Assembly: GCF_900188095.1 (NCBI RefSeq)
Contig: NZ_FZOT01000025.1
Span: forward strand, 1-47,993
Direction: 5' to 3'
Length of the DNA: 47,993 nucleotides
DNA from: Noviherbaspirillum humi
Lineage (GTDB): Bacteria; Pseudomonadota; Gammaproteobacteria; Burkholderiales; Burkholderiaceae_D
A program made the translations under genes and the position numbers. The notes under the pieces are model-generated. The model made no database searches and had not been told where the DNA came from. It saw nothing but the letters and a program-made list of their open reading frames with translations. The stretch's first letter is position 1; every line of letters begins with the position of its first letter. Positions 26,714-35,591 of the stretch are shown one piece after another.

Positions 26714-27490
26714 TCAGACAGGCGTAATTTCCTGGTACAACGCCAGGAACTCCTGGCTCAGCTTGTGGGAACGATCCATGTGAATCAGCGGCATATGCCG
26801 ACTGTGGGATTCACGCATCGCAATCGAGGAAGACAATTTCGCCTCCAGCACCGGTAGTCCGTCGGCCTTCAATGCATCGACCATCCGTTGCGGCAGCTTG
26901 GCGCGCGGCTGCCACTGGTTGATCACGATGCCCTCCACCTTCAGTGCTGGATTATGGTCTTCCGCGATTTCGCCGATGTTCAGCATGAGCGAACGCATCG
27001 CATCCAGCGAAAACGAATCGCAGTCGAATGGGATCAGGCAAGTGTCGGCTGCGACCAAGCCCGAGATCGAATAGAAATTGTATGCAGGACCGGTATCGAT
27101 ATAAATCTCATCGAACTCGGAGCGCAGCTGCGACAGCATGTCGCGCAGCTTGCCGGTTTTCGCCCGCGCCTCCAGCTTGGCTTGCAGGAAGTTCAGCTCC
27201 GGGTGCGCCGCCATGATCCACAAGCTGGGGAAGGGCGTTTCGCGCATGAAATCGCCGGGCTGATGATTGCGCAGGCCGTAGTTGGCCTGCTGCTCGAAAA
27301 ACTTGTAAATCGAAGGGCCGTCGCCGCTGGCAGCGTCGCCAAGCAGGTAATGCGTGGTGTTCGCCTGCGCATCGAGGTCAACCACGAGTGTTCGCTTGCC
27401 GCTGGCAGCGGCACAGGCGGCGAGATTTACGGTGATACTCGATTTGCCTACGCCGCCTTTGGGCGTATAGGTCAGGCGTATGCGGGCCAC
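26714..27490 (-). CDS. ParA family ATPase (orphan)
   Basis: 258 residues from a GTG at 27490 (MARIRLTYTPKGGVGKSS), which has GGAG seven bases upstream; ATG 27517 has no ribosome binding site. It contains the deviant Walker A KGGVGKSS (11-18), Walker A' VVDLDAQANTTHYLLGD, Walker B-like EIYIDTGPAYNFYSISGLVA, and KVEGIVINQWQPRAKLP. ParA-like ATPases form nucleotide-dependent dimers that bind DNA or membranes and position cargo such as plasmids, chromosomes or protein clusters. No ParB gene or obvious parS sites are adjacent, so its cargo is unknown. The WQPR segment and a C-terminal SRHMPLIHMDRSHKLSQEF are typical of chromosomal orphans of this group. Confidence 0.87.
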   Translation of the reverse strand: MARIRLTYTPKGGVGKSSITVNLAACAAASGKRTLVVDLDAQANTTHYLLGDAASGDGPSIYKFFEQQANYGLRNHQPGDFMRETPFPSLWIMAAHPELNFLQAKLEARAKTGKLRDMLSQLRSEFDEIYIDTGPAYNFYSISGLVAADTCLIPFDCDSFSLDAMRSLMLNIGEIAEDHNPALKVEGIVINQWQPRAKLPQRMVDALKADGLPVLEAKLSSSIAMRESHSRHMPLIHMDRSHKLSQEFLALYQEITPV

Positions 27491-27741
27491 GTAGCTTCTC
27501 CATGAGGTAAGCGACATTGTAGCAGCGCTTTCAGGTTGGAAAGGTGCCGGCGCCTCGGAATCAGGGACGGTTCTGAAGGCGTTTCAACGCTTGACGGCAT
27601 TACCGGCAATGGGGCGGCATGTGATAAGCGCGCGTTGGAAAGAAAACGAAGATCATCGGACGATTTTTTCTGTCCTAACCTTAACCGGGAGACGCCTTCA
27701 TCAGGGGCGCCGTATCCTGCACAACATTTCTGGAGAATGAC

Positions 27742-28566
27742 ATGAAGCCCGTTGTTATCGCTGTCGCCATCACCGGTTCGGTGCCCCGCAAAAAAGATAA
27801 TCCGGCAGTGCCCATAACGGTAGCCGAGCAGATCGAATCCACCCATGAAGCCTTCGAGGCTGGCGCTACCCTGGTTCATTTGCATGTGAGAAATCCGGAT
27901 GAGAGTTCGTCCTCGGACCCGGCCTTGTTTGCCGGCGTCTTGGAAGGCATCAGGAAGCATTGCCCCGGCATGATCGTGCAGTTCTCCACCGGCGGGCGCG
28001 GCCGCGATCAGGCTGCGCGCGGCGCAGCGCTGCATCACCAGCCCGACATGGCGTCGCTTGCCACGGGCACGGTAAATTTTCCCACCATCATCTATGAGAA
28101 TGCGCCGGCGCTGGTGGACCAGCTGGCGGCAAGCATGAAGCAGCATCATATCCTGCCCGAGATCGAGATCTTCGACCTGTCGCATCTGTACGGCATGCGC
28201 CGCCTGATGGATGTCGGGCTGATCAATGACAGGCCGCACGTGCAGTTCGTGATGGGCATCAAGAATGCGCTGCCAGCCGAAGAATACCTGCTGGATGTGA
28301 TGCTGTCGGTCCTGAAGCGCGTCGCACCGAATGCCACCTGGACCGCCGCGGGCATCGGACGGACCCAGAGCGAGGTGATCGAATGGGTGCTGAAGCGCCA
28401 GGGCGACGCGGTACGCACCGGACTGGAAGACAATGTGCGCATCGACCGCGAGCGGCTGGCAGCAAGCAATGCGGAGTTGGTCAGGATTGCGGCCGACCTC
28501 TGCGGGAAATACGATGCCCGGCCGGCGACGACTACAGAGGCAAGGCAGATATTGGGATTGGTTTGA
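27742..28566 (+). CDS. Beta-keto acid cleavage enzyme (BKACE, formerly DUF849)
   Basis: 274 residues; ATG 27742 is preceded by TGGAGA. BKACE enzymes are zinc-dependent TIM barrels that split a beta-keto acid with acetyl-CoA to give acetoacetate and a new acyl-CoA; Kce acts on 3-keto-5-aminohexanoate in lysine fermentation. Visible hallmarks are VAITGSVPRKKDNPAVPIT, the zinc ligands His46 and His48 in LVHLHVRNPDE, VQFSTGGRG, PEIEIFDLSHL, FVMGIKNALPA and the active-site region TAAGIGRTQ with GLEDNV near the end. Specificity depends on pocket residues that I cannot resolve here. It stands alone, so the substrate cannot be guessed from neighbours. Confidence 0.9.
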   Translation: MKPVVIAVAITGSVPRKKDNPAVPITVAEQIESTHEAFEAGATLVHLHVRNPDESSSSDPALFAGVLEGIRKHCPGMIVQFSTGGRGRDQAARGAALHHQPDMASLATGTVNFPTIIYENAPALVDQLAASMKQHHILPEIEIFDLSHLYGMRRLMDVGLINDRPHVQFVMGIKNALPAEEYLLDVMLSVLKRVAPNATWTAAGIGRTQSEVIEWVLKRQGDAVRTGLEDNVRIDRERLAASNAELVRIAADLCGKYDARPATTTEARQILGLV

Positions 28567-28877
28567 TCTCGCGGGTCTTGAAGATCGGGCCTTCGTCAAG
28601 CCGAACCGACGCGCTGGTATCTCGTCGCTTGCTCAGATGAGTTGGGCGGGTGCCGAAAGGGGCGTGTTCGCTGAAATGGACTGATGAACTGATGGCGGAT
28701 CGATCGCCGTGGCGAGCCAGCAGTCGCCATATTGCTTAGCGATGGCGTGGTGCACATCTGCCTTGTGTCGGCAAAGCAGGCCAGCAATAAGAATCAAAGA
28801 GTGCAGAGAATGGCTGCTCAATGATGAGAGCCGGACCGTGCTAGGACAATCTGTACACGGGACTATAAAAGTAGAAA
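28567..28877. other. Intergenic stretch between BKACE gene and tRNA-Phe terminator
   Basis: About 310 bases on which I see no supported gene. It lies between the 3' end of a plus-strand gene and the 3' end of a minus-strand tRNA, so little regulation is expected. Confidence 0.4.
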
Positions 28878-28905
28878 GGGCTCGCAACATCGCTGTTGCA
28901 AGCCC
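28878..28905 (-). terminator. Terminator of tRNA-Phe (possibly bidirectional)
   Basis: A long stem GGGCT-c-GCAACA / TGTTGC-a-AGCCC with a four-base loop. On the minus strand it lies 11 bases after the tRNA 3' end and is followed by TTTCTACTTTT. On the plus strand it is followed by CGTTTTTTC, so it may also end transcripts from the BKACE side. Confidence 0.8.
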
Positions 28906-28916
28906 TCGTTTTTTCT

Positions 28917-28992
28917 TGGTGGCCCGGGGCGGAATCGAACCACCGACACAAGGATTTTCAATCCTCTGCTCTACCAACTGAGCTACCAGGCC
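28917..28992 (-). tRNA. tRNA-Phe (GAA)
   Basis: A 76-base cloverleaf on the minus strand. The acceptor arms are GGCCTGG and CCGGGCC (one G-U pair), discriminator A, and CCA is encoded. The D arm is GCTCAGTTGGTAGAGC, the anticodon arm AGGATTGAAAATCCT with anticodon GAA, and the T arm contains GGTTCGATTCC. It is a single tRNA with its own promoter and terminator. Confidence 0.97.
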
Positions 28993-29004
28993 AAGAGACG
29001 TGAG

Positions 29005-29032
29005 AGTATAGCAGGGTCTCGGAATTATGCAA
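29005..29032 (-). promoter_or_regulatory. Sigma-70-type promoter of tRNA-Phe
   Basis: Minus-strand TTGCAT (29032-29027), a 16-base spacer and TATACT (29010-29005), 12 bases before the mature tRNA 5' end. Confidence 0.75.
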
Positions 29033-29081
29033 GTCCCTCGGCCGGCCTTATTTCGAGCCTGCCGGTATAATCGTTCGCATC

Positions 29082-30323
29082 ATGACTACTCATAGCGCCA
29101 TGCATGGCGCGATTCGGCAAATGCATCTCGAGAGCGATGTCTGCATCATCGGCGGCGGCGCCATCGGCAAGACGGCGGCGCTGGCCTTGTCCAACGCAGG
29201 GATCCGGGTCACGCTGCTGGCCGCGCCGGCCGTTGCCGGCATTGCGGCGTCGGAGGTCGCGCCGTCCTGGGACGTGCGCGTCTATGCATTGAACCAGACC
29301 GCGCGGCGTCTGCTGTCCGCGCTCAAGGTATGGGATGCGCTGGATGCGTCGCGCATCGCGCCGGTGGATGCGATGCGCGTGTTCGGCGATGGCGAGGCTG
29401 CCGGCAAGCTGTCCTTCGACGCCTATGGCGCGCGGGCCGATGCGCTCACCTGGATCATCGAAGACCGCAATCTCAATCAGGCGCTCGACGCCGCGCTGCG
29501 CTTCAGTCCGAATCTGCAGGTCATCAGCGGCCGCGCCGAGCGCCTCGATTTCCATCCGGACCGCGTCGAGGCCCGGCTGGCGAATGGCGACCTGCTGTCC
29601 GCAAGGCTGCTGGTCGGCGCCGACGGCGCCCACTCCTGGGTGCGCGGCCAGTGCGACATCGATCTCGACTACCGTCCCTACGGCCAGCGCGCCGTCGTCA
29701 CCAACTTCAGCTGCGAGCGGCCGCATCATGGCGCTGCGTTCCAGTGGTTCACTTCCGGCGAAGGCATCGTCGCGCTGCTGCCGTTGCCCGGCGACCGGGT
29801 ATCGCTGGTGTGGTCGGCGCCGGAACCGCTGGCCCAGGCATTGATGTCTCAGCCGCTGGAGCAGCTGGCGGCGCGTGTCTCGGCCTTCAGCTCGCCGCAC
29901 ATCGGCAGCGTGCATCCATTGCAGCCCGAAGCGAGGCAGGCGTTCCCGCTGGCGCTGATCCGGCCGCGTTCGATCACGGCGCAGCGCGTGGCCCTCATTG
30001 GCGACGCGGCCCACGTGGTGCATCCGCTCGCCGGCCATGGCATGAATCTCGGCTTCGGCGACGTGGCGGCGCTGACGCAGGCGATTACCGGCCGCGAGCC
30101 GCATCGCGACGTCGGCGACGAGCGGGTGCTCGGCCGCTATGCCCGCGCCCGCAGCGAGGATGTGCTGCTGATGCAGGTGGCGACCGACGGCCTGGAGCGG
30201 CTGTTCGCGGCGCCGTTCGAACCCTTGCGCATCGCCCGCAACGTCGGCCTGAATCTGGTGGACAAGCTGCCTTTCGTGAAGCGACAATTGATTTCGCATG
30301 CACTGGGAAGAATGCTGACCTGA
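29082..30323 (+). CDS. UbiH/UbiF/COQ6 family FAD-dependent monooxygenase
   Basis: 413 residues. A TATAAT at 29066-29071 is only ten bases before ATG 29082, so the leader must be very short if that box is used. The protein has the FAD dinucleotide fold SDVCIIGGGAIGKTAALALS, the second FAD/NAD(P)H motif LLVGADGAHSWVRGQ, and the strongly conserved ribityl-binding block VALIGDAAHVVHPLAGHGMNLGFGD of ubiquinone hydroxylases. Such enzymes hydroxylate the ubiquinone ring; which position (C5, C6 or C1) cannot be told from motifs. It is followed 40 bases later by dsbC, an arrangement that I recall in Burkholderiales. Confidence 0.9.
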   Translation: MTTHSAMHGAIRQMHLESDVCIIGGGAIGKTAALALSNAGIRVTLLAAPAVAGIAASEVAPSWDVRVYALNQTARRLLSALKVWDALDASRIAPVDAMRVFGDGEAAGKLSFDAYGARADALTWIIEDRNLNQALDAALRFSPNLQVISGRAERLDFHPDRVEARLANGDLLSARLLVGADGAHSWVRGQCDIDLDYRPYGQRAVVTNFSCERPHHGAAFQWFTSGEGIVALLPLPGDRVSLVWSAPEPLAQALMSQPLEQLAARVSAFSSPHIGSVHPLQPEARQAFPLALIRPRSITAQRVALIGDAAHVVHPLAGHGMNLGFGDVAALTQAITGREPHRDVGDERVLGRYARARSEDVLLMQVATDGLERLFAAPFEPLRIARNVGLNLVDKLPFVKRQLISHALGRMLT

Positions 30324-30363
30324 AGCGCCTTCCCAGTTTCATTTTCCGCAACCGGACCGCCCC

Positions 30364-31098
30364 ATGAAAACTTTGCTAAGCGCCGCGCTCGCGGCCCTCT
30401 TCCTCTCCGGCGCCGCTCAGGCGACCACGCCCGCCAATGCCGATGCCAGCCAGGAAGCGGCGCTGAAGAAGCTGGTCGAGCAGCGCCTCGGCGAAGGCGT
30501 GAAGGTCGAGTCGATCCGCAAGACGCCGTATGGCGGCCTGTATGAAGTCAGGGTCGGCAACGACATCGTCTATACCGACGCCAAGGCCGACTACATCTTC
30601 GTCGGCCGCATCCTCGACGCCAAGACCCAGCAGGATTACACCCGCGCCCGCATCGACGAGATCAACAAGATCAAGTTCGCCGACCTGCCGCTGGACTCCG
30701 CCATCAAGATGGTGAAGGGCAACGGCAAGCGCGTGATTGCGGTGTTCGAGGACCCGAACTGCGGCTACTGCAAGCGCTTCCGCCAGACCCTGGCCGAGAT
30801 GGACAACATCACCGTCTACACCTTCCTCTACAACATCCTGTCGGAAGACTCGGCGGAAAAATCGAAGAACATTTGGTGTTCGCCCGACAAGGCCAAGGCC
30901 TGGGATGAGTGGATGCTGCGCGCCAAGGCCGCGCCGGCCGCGCCCGCCAGCTGCAATACGCCGAACGAAAAAGTGCTGGAGCTGGGCCGCAAGTACAAGA
31001 TCACCGGCACGCCCACCATCTTCTTCACCGACGGCACCCGCATACCCGGCGCCATCGACCGCAACGGCCTCGAGTCCAAGCTGGGCTCGGTCAAGTAG
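30364..31098 (+). CDS. dsbC: Thiol:disulfide interchange protein DsbC
   Basis: 244 residues with a clear signal peptide cut after AQA (residue 20). DsbC is a V-shaped periplasmic dimer that rearranges wrong disulfides and is kept reduced by DsbD. The N-terminal dimerisation domain covers about 25-85 (ESIRKTPYGGLYEVRVG, DYIFVGRILD). The thioredoxin-like catalytic domain has the active site FEDPNCGYCKRF (Cys133, Cys136) and the cis-proline loop ITGTPTIFFTDG. Two further cysteines (NIWCSPDKA, ASCNTPNE) match the structural disulfide of the family. It lies 40 bases after the monooxygenase gene and probably shares its transcript. Confidence 0.95.
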   Translation: MKTLLSAALAALFLSGAAQATTPANADASQEAALKKLVEQRLGEGVKVESIRKTPYGGLYEVRVGNDIVYTDAKADYIFVGRILDAKTQQDYTRARIDEINKIKFADLPLDSAIKMVKGNGKRVIAVFEDPNCGYCKRFRQTLAEMDNITVYTFLYNILSEDSAEKSKNIWCSPDKAKAWDEWMLRAKAAPAAPASCNTPNEKVLELGRKYKITGTPTIFFTDGTRIPGAIDRNGLESKLGSVK

Positions 31099-31160
31099 GC
31101 TCCCTCGCTGCGCCGGCAGCACGCCGGCGCGCCCAACGCCGCTTTCATTGCCGAACTATA

Positions 31161-31186
31161 ATCGTCTCTCCATACCGGGAGACGAT
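31161..31186. promoter_or_regulatory. Inverted repeat over the ribosome binding site of the AcuI/YhdH gene
   Basis: ATCGTCTC (31161-31168) and GAGACGAT (31179-31186) form an eight-base inverted repeat with a ten-base loop. The right arm contains the Shine-Dalgarno GGGAGA, and the left arm overlaps a TATAAT box (31157-31162). It could be a repressor operator or an RNA hairpin hiding the start site. Confidence 0.5.
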
Positions 31187-31187
31187 C

Positions 31188-32177
31188 ATGTTCAACGCAA
31201 TCCTGCTCAACAAGAACGACGACGGCAGCACCAACGCGAAACTGGCCCAGCTGTCCGAAACCGATCTTCCTGCCGACGGCGACGTCACCGTTCGCATCGA
31301 CTACTCCACCGTCAATTTCAAGGATGGCCTCGCCATCACCGGCCGTTCGCCGGTCGTGCGCAAGTGGCCGATGGTGCCGGGCATCGACGGCGCCGGCACG
31401 GTGATCGCGTCCAGCCACCCGGCGTGGAAGCCGGGCGATGCCTTCATCCTCAATGGATGGGGCGTGGGCGAGACCCACATGGGGTGCCTGGCGCAACAGG
31501 CGAAGCTGAAAGGCGATTGGCTGGTGCCGCTGCCGGCCGGCATGAGCGCGCGCTCGGCAATGGCCATCGGCACCGCCGGCTATACCGCCATGCTGTGCGT
31601 GATGGCGCTCCAGGAGCAGGGCGTGGCGAAGGAGGCGGGCGAGGTGCTGGTCACCGGCGCTTCCGGCGGCGTCGGCAGCGTGGCAGTGGCGATTCTGTCC
31701 GGCCTGGGCTATCGCGTGATCGCCTCCACCGGCAAGCTGGACGAGGCCGATTACCTCAAGTCGCTTGGCGCTGCCGAAGTGATCGACCGGGCCGAGCTGT
31801 CGGCGCCGGGCAAGCCCTTGCAGAAGGAGCGCTGGGCCGGCGTGGTGGATTCGGTCGGCTCCCATACCCTGGCCAATGCGCTGGCCCAGACCCGCTATCT
31901 CGGCACGGTGGCTGCCTGCGGCCTGGCCCAGGGCATGGACCTGCCGACGTCGGTGGCGCCCTTCATTCTGCGCGGCGTGAAGCTGATCGGCATCGACAGC
32001 GTCATGGCGCCCAGACCGCGCCGCATCGCCGCCTGGCAGCGTCTGGCAGCTGAATTGGATACCGGCAAGCTGGAAAAAATGACGGGTGAAATCGACCTTG
32101 CGGCGGCGCTGCACAAGGCCCAGGATATCCTGGCCGGCAAGGTGCGCGGCCGCCTGGTGGTCGACGTCAACCGCTGA
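31188..32177 (+). CDS. acuI: Acryloyl-CoA reductase-type MDR oxidoreductase (AcuI/YhdH)
   Basis: 329 residues of the zinc-free quinone-oxidoreductase branch of medium-chain reductases. AcuI reduces acryloyl-CoA to propionyl-CoA with NADPH and detoxifies acrylate. Family blocks are [53 protein letters not shown], the NADPH site [31 protein letters not shown], and [19 protein letters not shown], all characteristic of YhdH/AcuI. The start follows a good GGGAGA. It stands between dsbC and a molybdenum hydroxylase operon with about 75 bases to the latter, so co-transcription with it is possible but not shown. Confidence 0.92.
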   Translation: MFNAILLNKNDDGSTNAKLAQLSETDLPADGDVTVRIDYSTVNFKDGLAITGRSPVVRKWPMVPGIDGAGTVIASSHPAWKPGDAFILNGWGVGETHMGCLAQQAKLKGDWLVPLPAGMSARSAMAIGTAGYTAMLCVMALQEQGVAKEAGEVLVTGASGGVGSVAVAILSGLGYRVIASTGKLDEADYLKSLGAAEVIDRAELSAPGKPLQKERWAGVVDSVGSHTLANALAQTRYLGTVAACGLAQGMDLPTSVAPFILRGVKLIGIDSVMAPRPRRIAAWQRLAAELDTGKLEKMTGEIDLAAALHKAQDILAGKVRGRLVVDVNR

Positions 32178-32251
32178 GCCCATCGCCAACCATGCGACAA
32201 GCAGGCGCCGTTCTCACGGACGGCGCCTTCATTATTTCAGGGAGCAATACC

Positions 32252-32710
32252 ATGACCGTCCTCAACGTCAACGGCCGCGACATGCAGGTCGATGCCGATC
32301 CCGCAACGCCCATCCTCTGGGCGCTGCGCGACAACCTCAACCTCACCGGCACCAAGTTCGGCTGCGGCGCGGCGCTGTGCGGCGCCTGCACCGTGCATCT
32401 GAACGGCCAGCCGATCCGCTCCTGCAGCACGCCGATTTCCGCTGCCGTCGGCCAGAAGATCACCACCATCGAAGCCATGGAAGACGACCGCGTCGGCAAG
32501 GCGGTGCAGGATGCCTGGGTCAAGCACGACGTTCCTCAGTGCGGCTACTGCCAGAGCGGCCAGGTGATGAGCGCCACCGCGCTGCTGAAGGTCAAGCGCA
32601 ATCCGAGCGACGCCGACATCGACGCCGCCATGGCCGGCAACATCTGCCGCTGCGGCACTTACCAGCGCATGCGCGCCGCCATCAAGGATGCGGCCAAGAC
32701 CTTGGCTTGA
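32252..32710 (+). CDS. Molybdenum hydroxylase small subunit, two [2Fe-2S] clusters (IorA/CoxS-type)
   Basis: 152 residues; ATG 32252 is chosen because the family starts at [10 protein letters not shown]. The plant-ferredoxin-type cluster is bound by [20 protein letters not shown] with a later SCSTP cysteine. The helical second cluster domain has [17 protein letters not shown] and [17 protein letters not shown]. This subunit passes electrons from the molybdenum site of the large subunit (next gene, ten bases downstream) to an acceptor. The pairing with a single large subunit and no FAD subunit marks the isoquinoline 1-oxidoreductase type, which usually uses a cytochrome. No cytochrome gene is adjacent here. 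Confidence 0.92.
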   Translation: MTVLNVNGRDMQVDADPATPILWALRDNLNLTGTKFGCGAALCGACTVHLNGQPIRSCSTPISAAVGQKITTIEAMEDDRVGKAVQDAWVKHDVPQCGYCQSGQVMSATALLKVKRNPSDADIDAAMAGNICRCGTYQRMRAAIKDAAKTLA

Positions 32711-32720
32711 GGAGAACGGC

Positions 32721-34922
32721 ATGCGAATCGAATCGATGAAGCGGGATGAAAACATGGCCGGCCTGTCGCGCCGGGGCTTCCTGAAGGCGGCCGGCGTTGC
32801 CGGCGGCGGCCTGGTGCTGGGCTTCTTCGTGCCCGGCATGGGCCGGCTCGCCCGCGCCCAGGCAGCCAAGACGAATTACGCGCCGAATGCCTTCCTGCGC
32901 ATCGCGCCGGACAACAGCATCACCGTCGCCATCAACCGGCTGGAGTTCGGCCAGGGCGTCAACACCGGCCTGACCATGCTGATCGCCGAGGAGCTGGATG
33001 CCGACTGGTCGCAGATGAAGAGCGTGCTGGCGCCGGCGGGCGAGATGTACAAGGACCCGATGTTCGGCATGCAGATGACCGGCGGCTCCACCGCGCTCAA
33101 GCACTCCTTCATGCAGTACCGCGAGATCGGCGCACGGGCCCGCGCCATGCTGATCGCCGCCGCCGCCGAGCAGTGGCAGGTCAGCCCGGCGCAATGCCGC
33201 ACCGAGCGCGGCGTGGTGATCGGCCCCAACGGCAAGCGCGCCGCCTATGGCCAGCTGGCCGATGCGGCGATGAAGCAGCCGCTGCCGGAGCAGGTCAGCC
33301 TGAAGGATGCGAAGCAGTTCCGCTACATCGGCAAGCCGCAGCGGCGCCTGGATGCGCGCGCCAAGTCGAGCGGCCGCCAGCAGTTCGGCATGGACGTCAG
33401 CCTGCCCGGCATGAAGACGGCGCTGGTGGCCCGCCCGCCGGTGTTCGGCGCCCGCGTGGCAAAGTTCGACGCCAGCAAGGCCCGTGCGGTGAAAGGCGTG
33501 CTGGCGGTGCTGGAAGTGCCGACCGACCGCGGCGGCAGCGGGGTGGCGGTCATCGCCGAGGGTTACTGGCCGGCCAAGCTCGGCCGCGATGCGCTTGCCA
33601 TCGACTGGGATGCGAGCCAGGTGGAAAAGGTGGACAGCGCCGCCCAGATGGCACGGTACCGCGAACTGGCGCAGCAGCCCGGCATCGTCGCCCGCGAGGC
33701 CGACGTGTCGAAGCTGGCCGATGCGCCGAAGAAGCTGGTGGCGGAGTACAGCTTTCCGTATCTGGCGCATGCGCCGATGGAGCCGCTGAACTGCGTGGTG
33801 GATCTGAAGGCGGATGCCTGCCAGGTCTGGGCCGGCACCCAGTTCCAGACGGTGGACCAGATGGCCATCGCCGCCACCGCCGGCTTGAAGCCCGAGCAAG
33901 TCACGCTCAACACCATGATGGCCGGCGGCGGTTTCGGCCGGCGCGCGGTGCCGACCTCGGACTATCTGGTGGAAGCGGTCAACGTGGCGAAAGCCTGGAA
34001 AGCGTCCGGCGGCAATGCGCCGATCAAGCTGGTATGGAGCCGGGAGGATGACATCCGCGGCGGCTACTACCGCCCGGCCCATGTGCACCGCGCCGAAATC
34101 GGCCTGGATGCGCAGGGCAAGGTGCTGGCCTGGAACCACACCATCGTCGGCCAATCCATCCTCACCGGCACGCCGTTCGAGCCGGTCATGGTGAAGAATG
34201 GCGTCGATGCCACCATGGTCGAAGGCATGGGCGAGCCCTATGCGCTGCCGCTGAAGCTGTCGGTGCACAATGCCAAGGCCAACGTGCCGGTGCTGTGGTG
34301 GCGCTCCGTCGGCTCCACCCATACCGCCTTCGTCATGGAAACCCTGATCGACGAACTCGCGCAGCTGGCCAACACCGACCCGGTCGCCTACCGCCGCCAG
34401 CTGATCGGCGACAAGCATCCGCGCCATCTGGCCGCGCTGGACCTGGCGGTGGCCAAGTCCGGCTATGGCAAGCGCAGGCTGCCGGCCGGCCAGGCCTTCG
34501 GCGTGGCACTGCACGAGTCCTTCGATTCGGTGGTGGCCTATGTGGTGGAAGCGTCCTTCGACAAGGGGGTGCCCAAGCTGCATGCGGTCACCGCTGCCGT
34601 GCACTGCAATCTCGCCGTCAATCCCTTGTCGGTGGAAGCGCAGGTCCAGGGCGCGGCGCTGATGGGCCTGGGCACCACGCTGCCGGGCGCCGCCATCACG
34701 CTGAAGGATGGCGTGGTGCAGCAGCAGAACTTCGGCGATTACGTCGTCGCCCGCATGCCGGACATGCCGCGCATCGCGGTGCACATCGTGCCCTCCACCG
34801 AGCCGCCGACCGGCATGGGCGAACCCGGCCTGCCGCCGCTGGCGCCGGCCTTCGCCAACGCGCTGGCGCGCCTCACCGGCAAGCGCCTGCGCGAGCTGCC
34901 GTTCAACCTTCCGGCGGCTTGA
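32721..34922 (+). CDS. Molybdenum hydroxylase large subunit (isoquinoline 1-oxidoreductase IorB-like)
   Basis: 733 residues; ATG 32721 follows GAGGAG. A twin-arginine signal, LSRRGFLKAAG (Arg17-Arg18) with a hydrophobic stretch after it, indicates Tat export of the folded holoenzyme together with its small subunit. Family blocks are NRLEFGQGVNTGLTMLIAEE, MTGGSTALKHSF, FPYLAHAPMEPLNCVVD, AGTQFQTVDQMAIAA, MMAGGGFGRRAVPTSDYLVE, VLWWRSVGSTHTAFVMET and, near the end, TGMGEPGLPPLAPAFANAL with the likely catalytic Glu. These bind molybdopterin cytosine dinucleotide and hydroxylate N-heterocycles or aldehydes. The following gene makes the cytosine form of the cofactor. The natural substrate cannot be read from sequence. 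Confidence 0.92.
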   Translation: MRIESMKRDENMAGLSRRGFLKAAGVAGGGLVLGFFVPGMGRLARAQAAKTNYAPNAFLRIAPDNSITVAINRLEFGQGVNTGLTMLIAEELDADWSQMKSVLAPAGEMYKDPMFGMQMTGGSTALKHSFMQYREIGARARAMLIAAAAEQWQVSPAQCRTERGVVIGPNGKRAAYGQLADAAMKQPLPEQVSLKDAKQFRYIGKPQRRLDARAKSSGRQQFGMDVSLPGMKTALVARPPVFGARVAKFDASKARAVKGVLAVLEVPTDRGGSGVAVIAEGYWPAKLGRDALAIDWDASQVEKVDSAAQMARYRELAQQPGIVAREADVSKLADAPKKLVAEYSFPYLAHAPMEPLNCVVDLKADACQVWAGTQFQTVDQMAIAATAGLKPEQVTLNTMMAGGGFGRRAVPTSDYLVEAVNVAKAWKASGGNAPIKLVWSREDDIRGGYYRPAHVHRAEIGLDAQGKVLAWNHTIVGQSILTGTPFEPVMVKNGVDATMVEGMGEPYALPLKLSVHNAKANVPVLWWRSVGSTHTAFVMETLIDELAQLANTDPVAYRRQLIGDKHPRHLAALDLAVAKSGYGKRRLPAGQAFGVALHESFDSVVAYVVEASFDKGVPKLHAVTAAVHCNLAVNPLSVEAQVQGAALMGLGTTLPGAAITLKDGVVQQQNFGDYVVARMPDMPRIAVHIVPSTEPPTGMGEPGLPPLAPAFANALARLTGKRLRELPFNLPAA

Positions 34923-34930
34923 GCGCAGTC

Positions 34931-35524
34931 ATGGCTCAAGGCAAGCGCGGCATCGCAGGCATTTTGCTCGCCGCCGGCCGCGGCACCCGCTTCGATCCGG
35001 CCGGCGTGCAGGACAAGCTGATGCAGTCGCTGCCCGGCGGCATGCCGGTAGCGGTGGCCTCGGCACACGCCTTGTGCGCCGTGCTGCCGAATGTGCTGGC
35101 GGTGGTGCGGCCGGATGCGCCGCGGCTGGCCGCCGCCCTGCGCGAGGCAGACTGCGAGGTGAGCCTCTGCGCGGAGTCCGGCCAGGGCATGGGGGCCTCG
35201 CTGGTGCATGCGCTGCGCCGGCGGGAGGCGGCCGACGGCTGGATCATCGCGCTGGCCGACATGCCCTTCATTCAGTCTTCCACCCTGCAGGCGCTGCAAG
35301 CCGCGCTCGTTGCCGGTGCGGATATTGCCGTGCCCGTGCGGGAGGGCAGGCGCGGGAATCCGGTGGCCTTCAGCCGCAGGCATTTGCCGGAACTGCTCTC
35401 TCTCGGCGGCGACGAAGGCGCGCGCCGCCTGCTGCGCGCCCATCCGGTGACGGAAGTGGCGGTGGATGACCCCGGCATCCATCGCGACATCGACCAGCCG
35501 GGCGACTTGCCGATCCAACCATAG
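34931..35524 (+). CDS. mocA: MocA-like molybdenum cofactor cytidylyltransferase
   Basis: 197 residues, eight bases after the hydroxylase large-subunit stop, so in one operon with it. The N-terminal nucleotide-binding motif is IAGILLAAGRGTRFDPAG with a conserved Lys in QDKLMQSLPG. Further blocks are VLAVVRPDAPRLAAAL, ESGQGMGASLVHAL, the metal-binding WIIALADMPFIQSSTL, and GNPVAFSRRHLPELLSLGGD with GARRLL. MocA transfers CMP from CTP to molybdopterin to make MCD, the cofactor form used by hydroxylases of the xanthine oxidase family, so operon and function agree. An XdhC-type sulfurase partner is not present in the window. Confidence 0.9.
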   Translation: MAQGKRGIAGILLAAGRGTRFDPAGVQDKLMQSLPGGMPVAVASAHALCAVLPNVLAVVRPDAPRLAAALREADCEVSLCAESGQGMGASLVHALRRREAADGWIIALADMPFIQSSTLQALQAALVAGADIAVPVREGRRGNPVAFSRRHLPELLSLGGDEGARRLLRAHPVTEVAVDDPGIHRDIDQPGDLPIQP

Positions 35525-35591
35525 GCATGGCAATGTCGCTACACTAGCGGTCTTTCCATTGCGCATGCCGGCGGCGCCGGCGACATCGACC

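Noticed and set aside
28917-28992. tRNA-Phe as an integration site for a mobile element
   Set aside because: No integrase gene and no repeated tRNA 3' end were seen on either side.
32682-34784. Long minus-strand frame opposite the molybdenum hydroxylase large subunit
   Set aside because: Antisense shadow with no recognisable motif; the plus strand has a Tat signal and a full molybdopterin enzyme.
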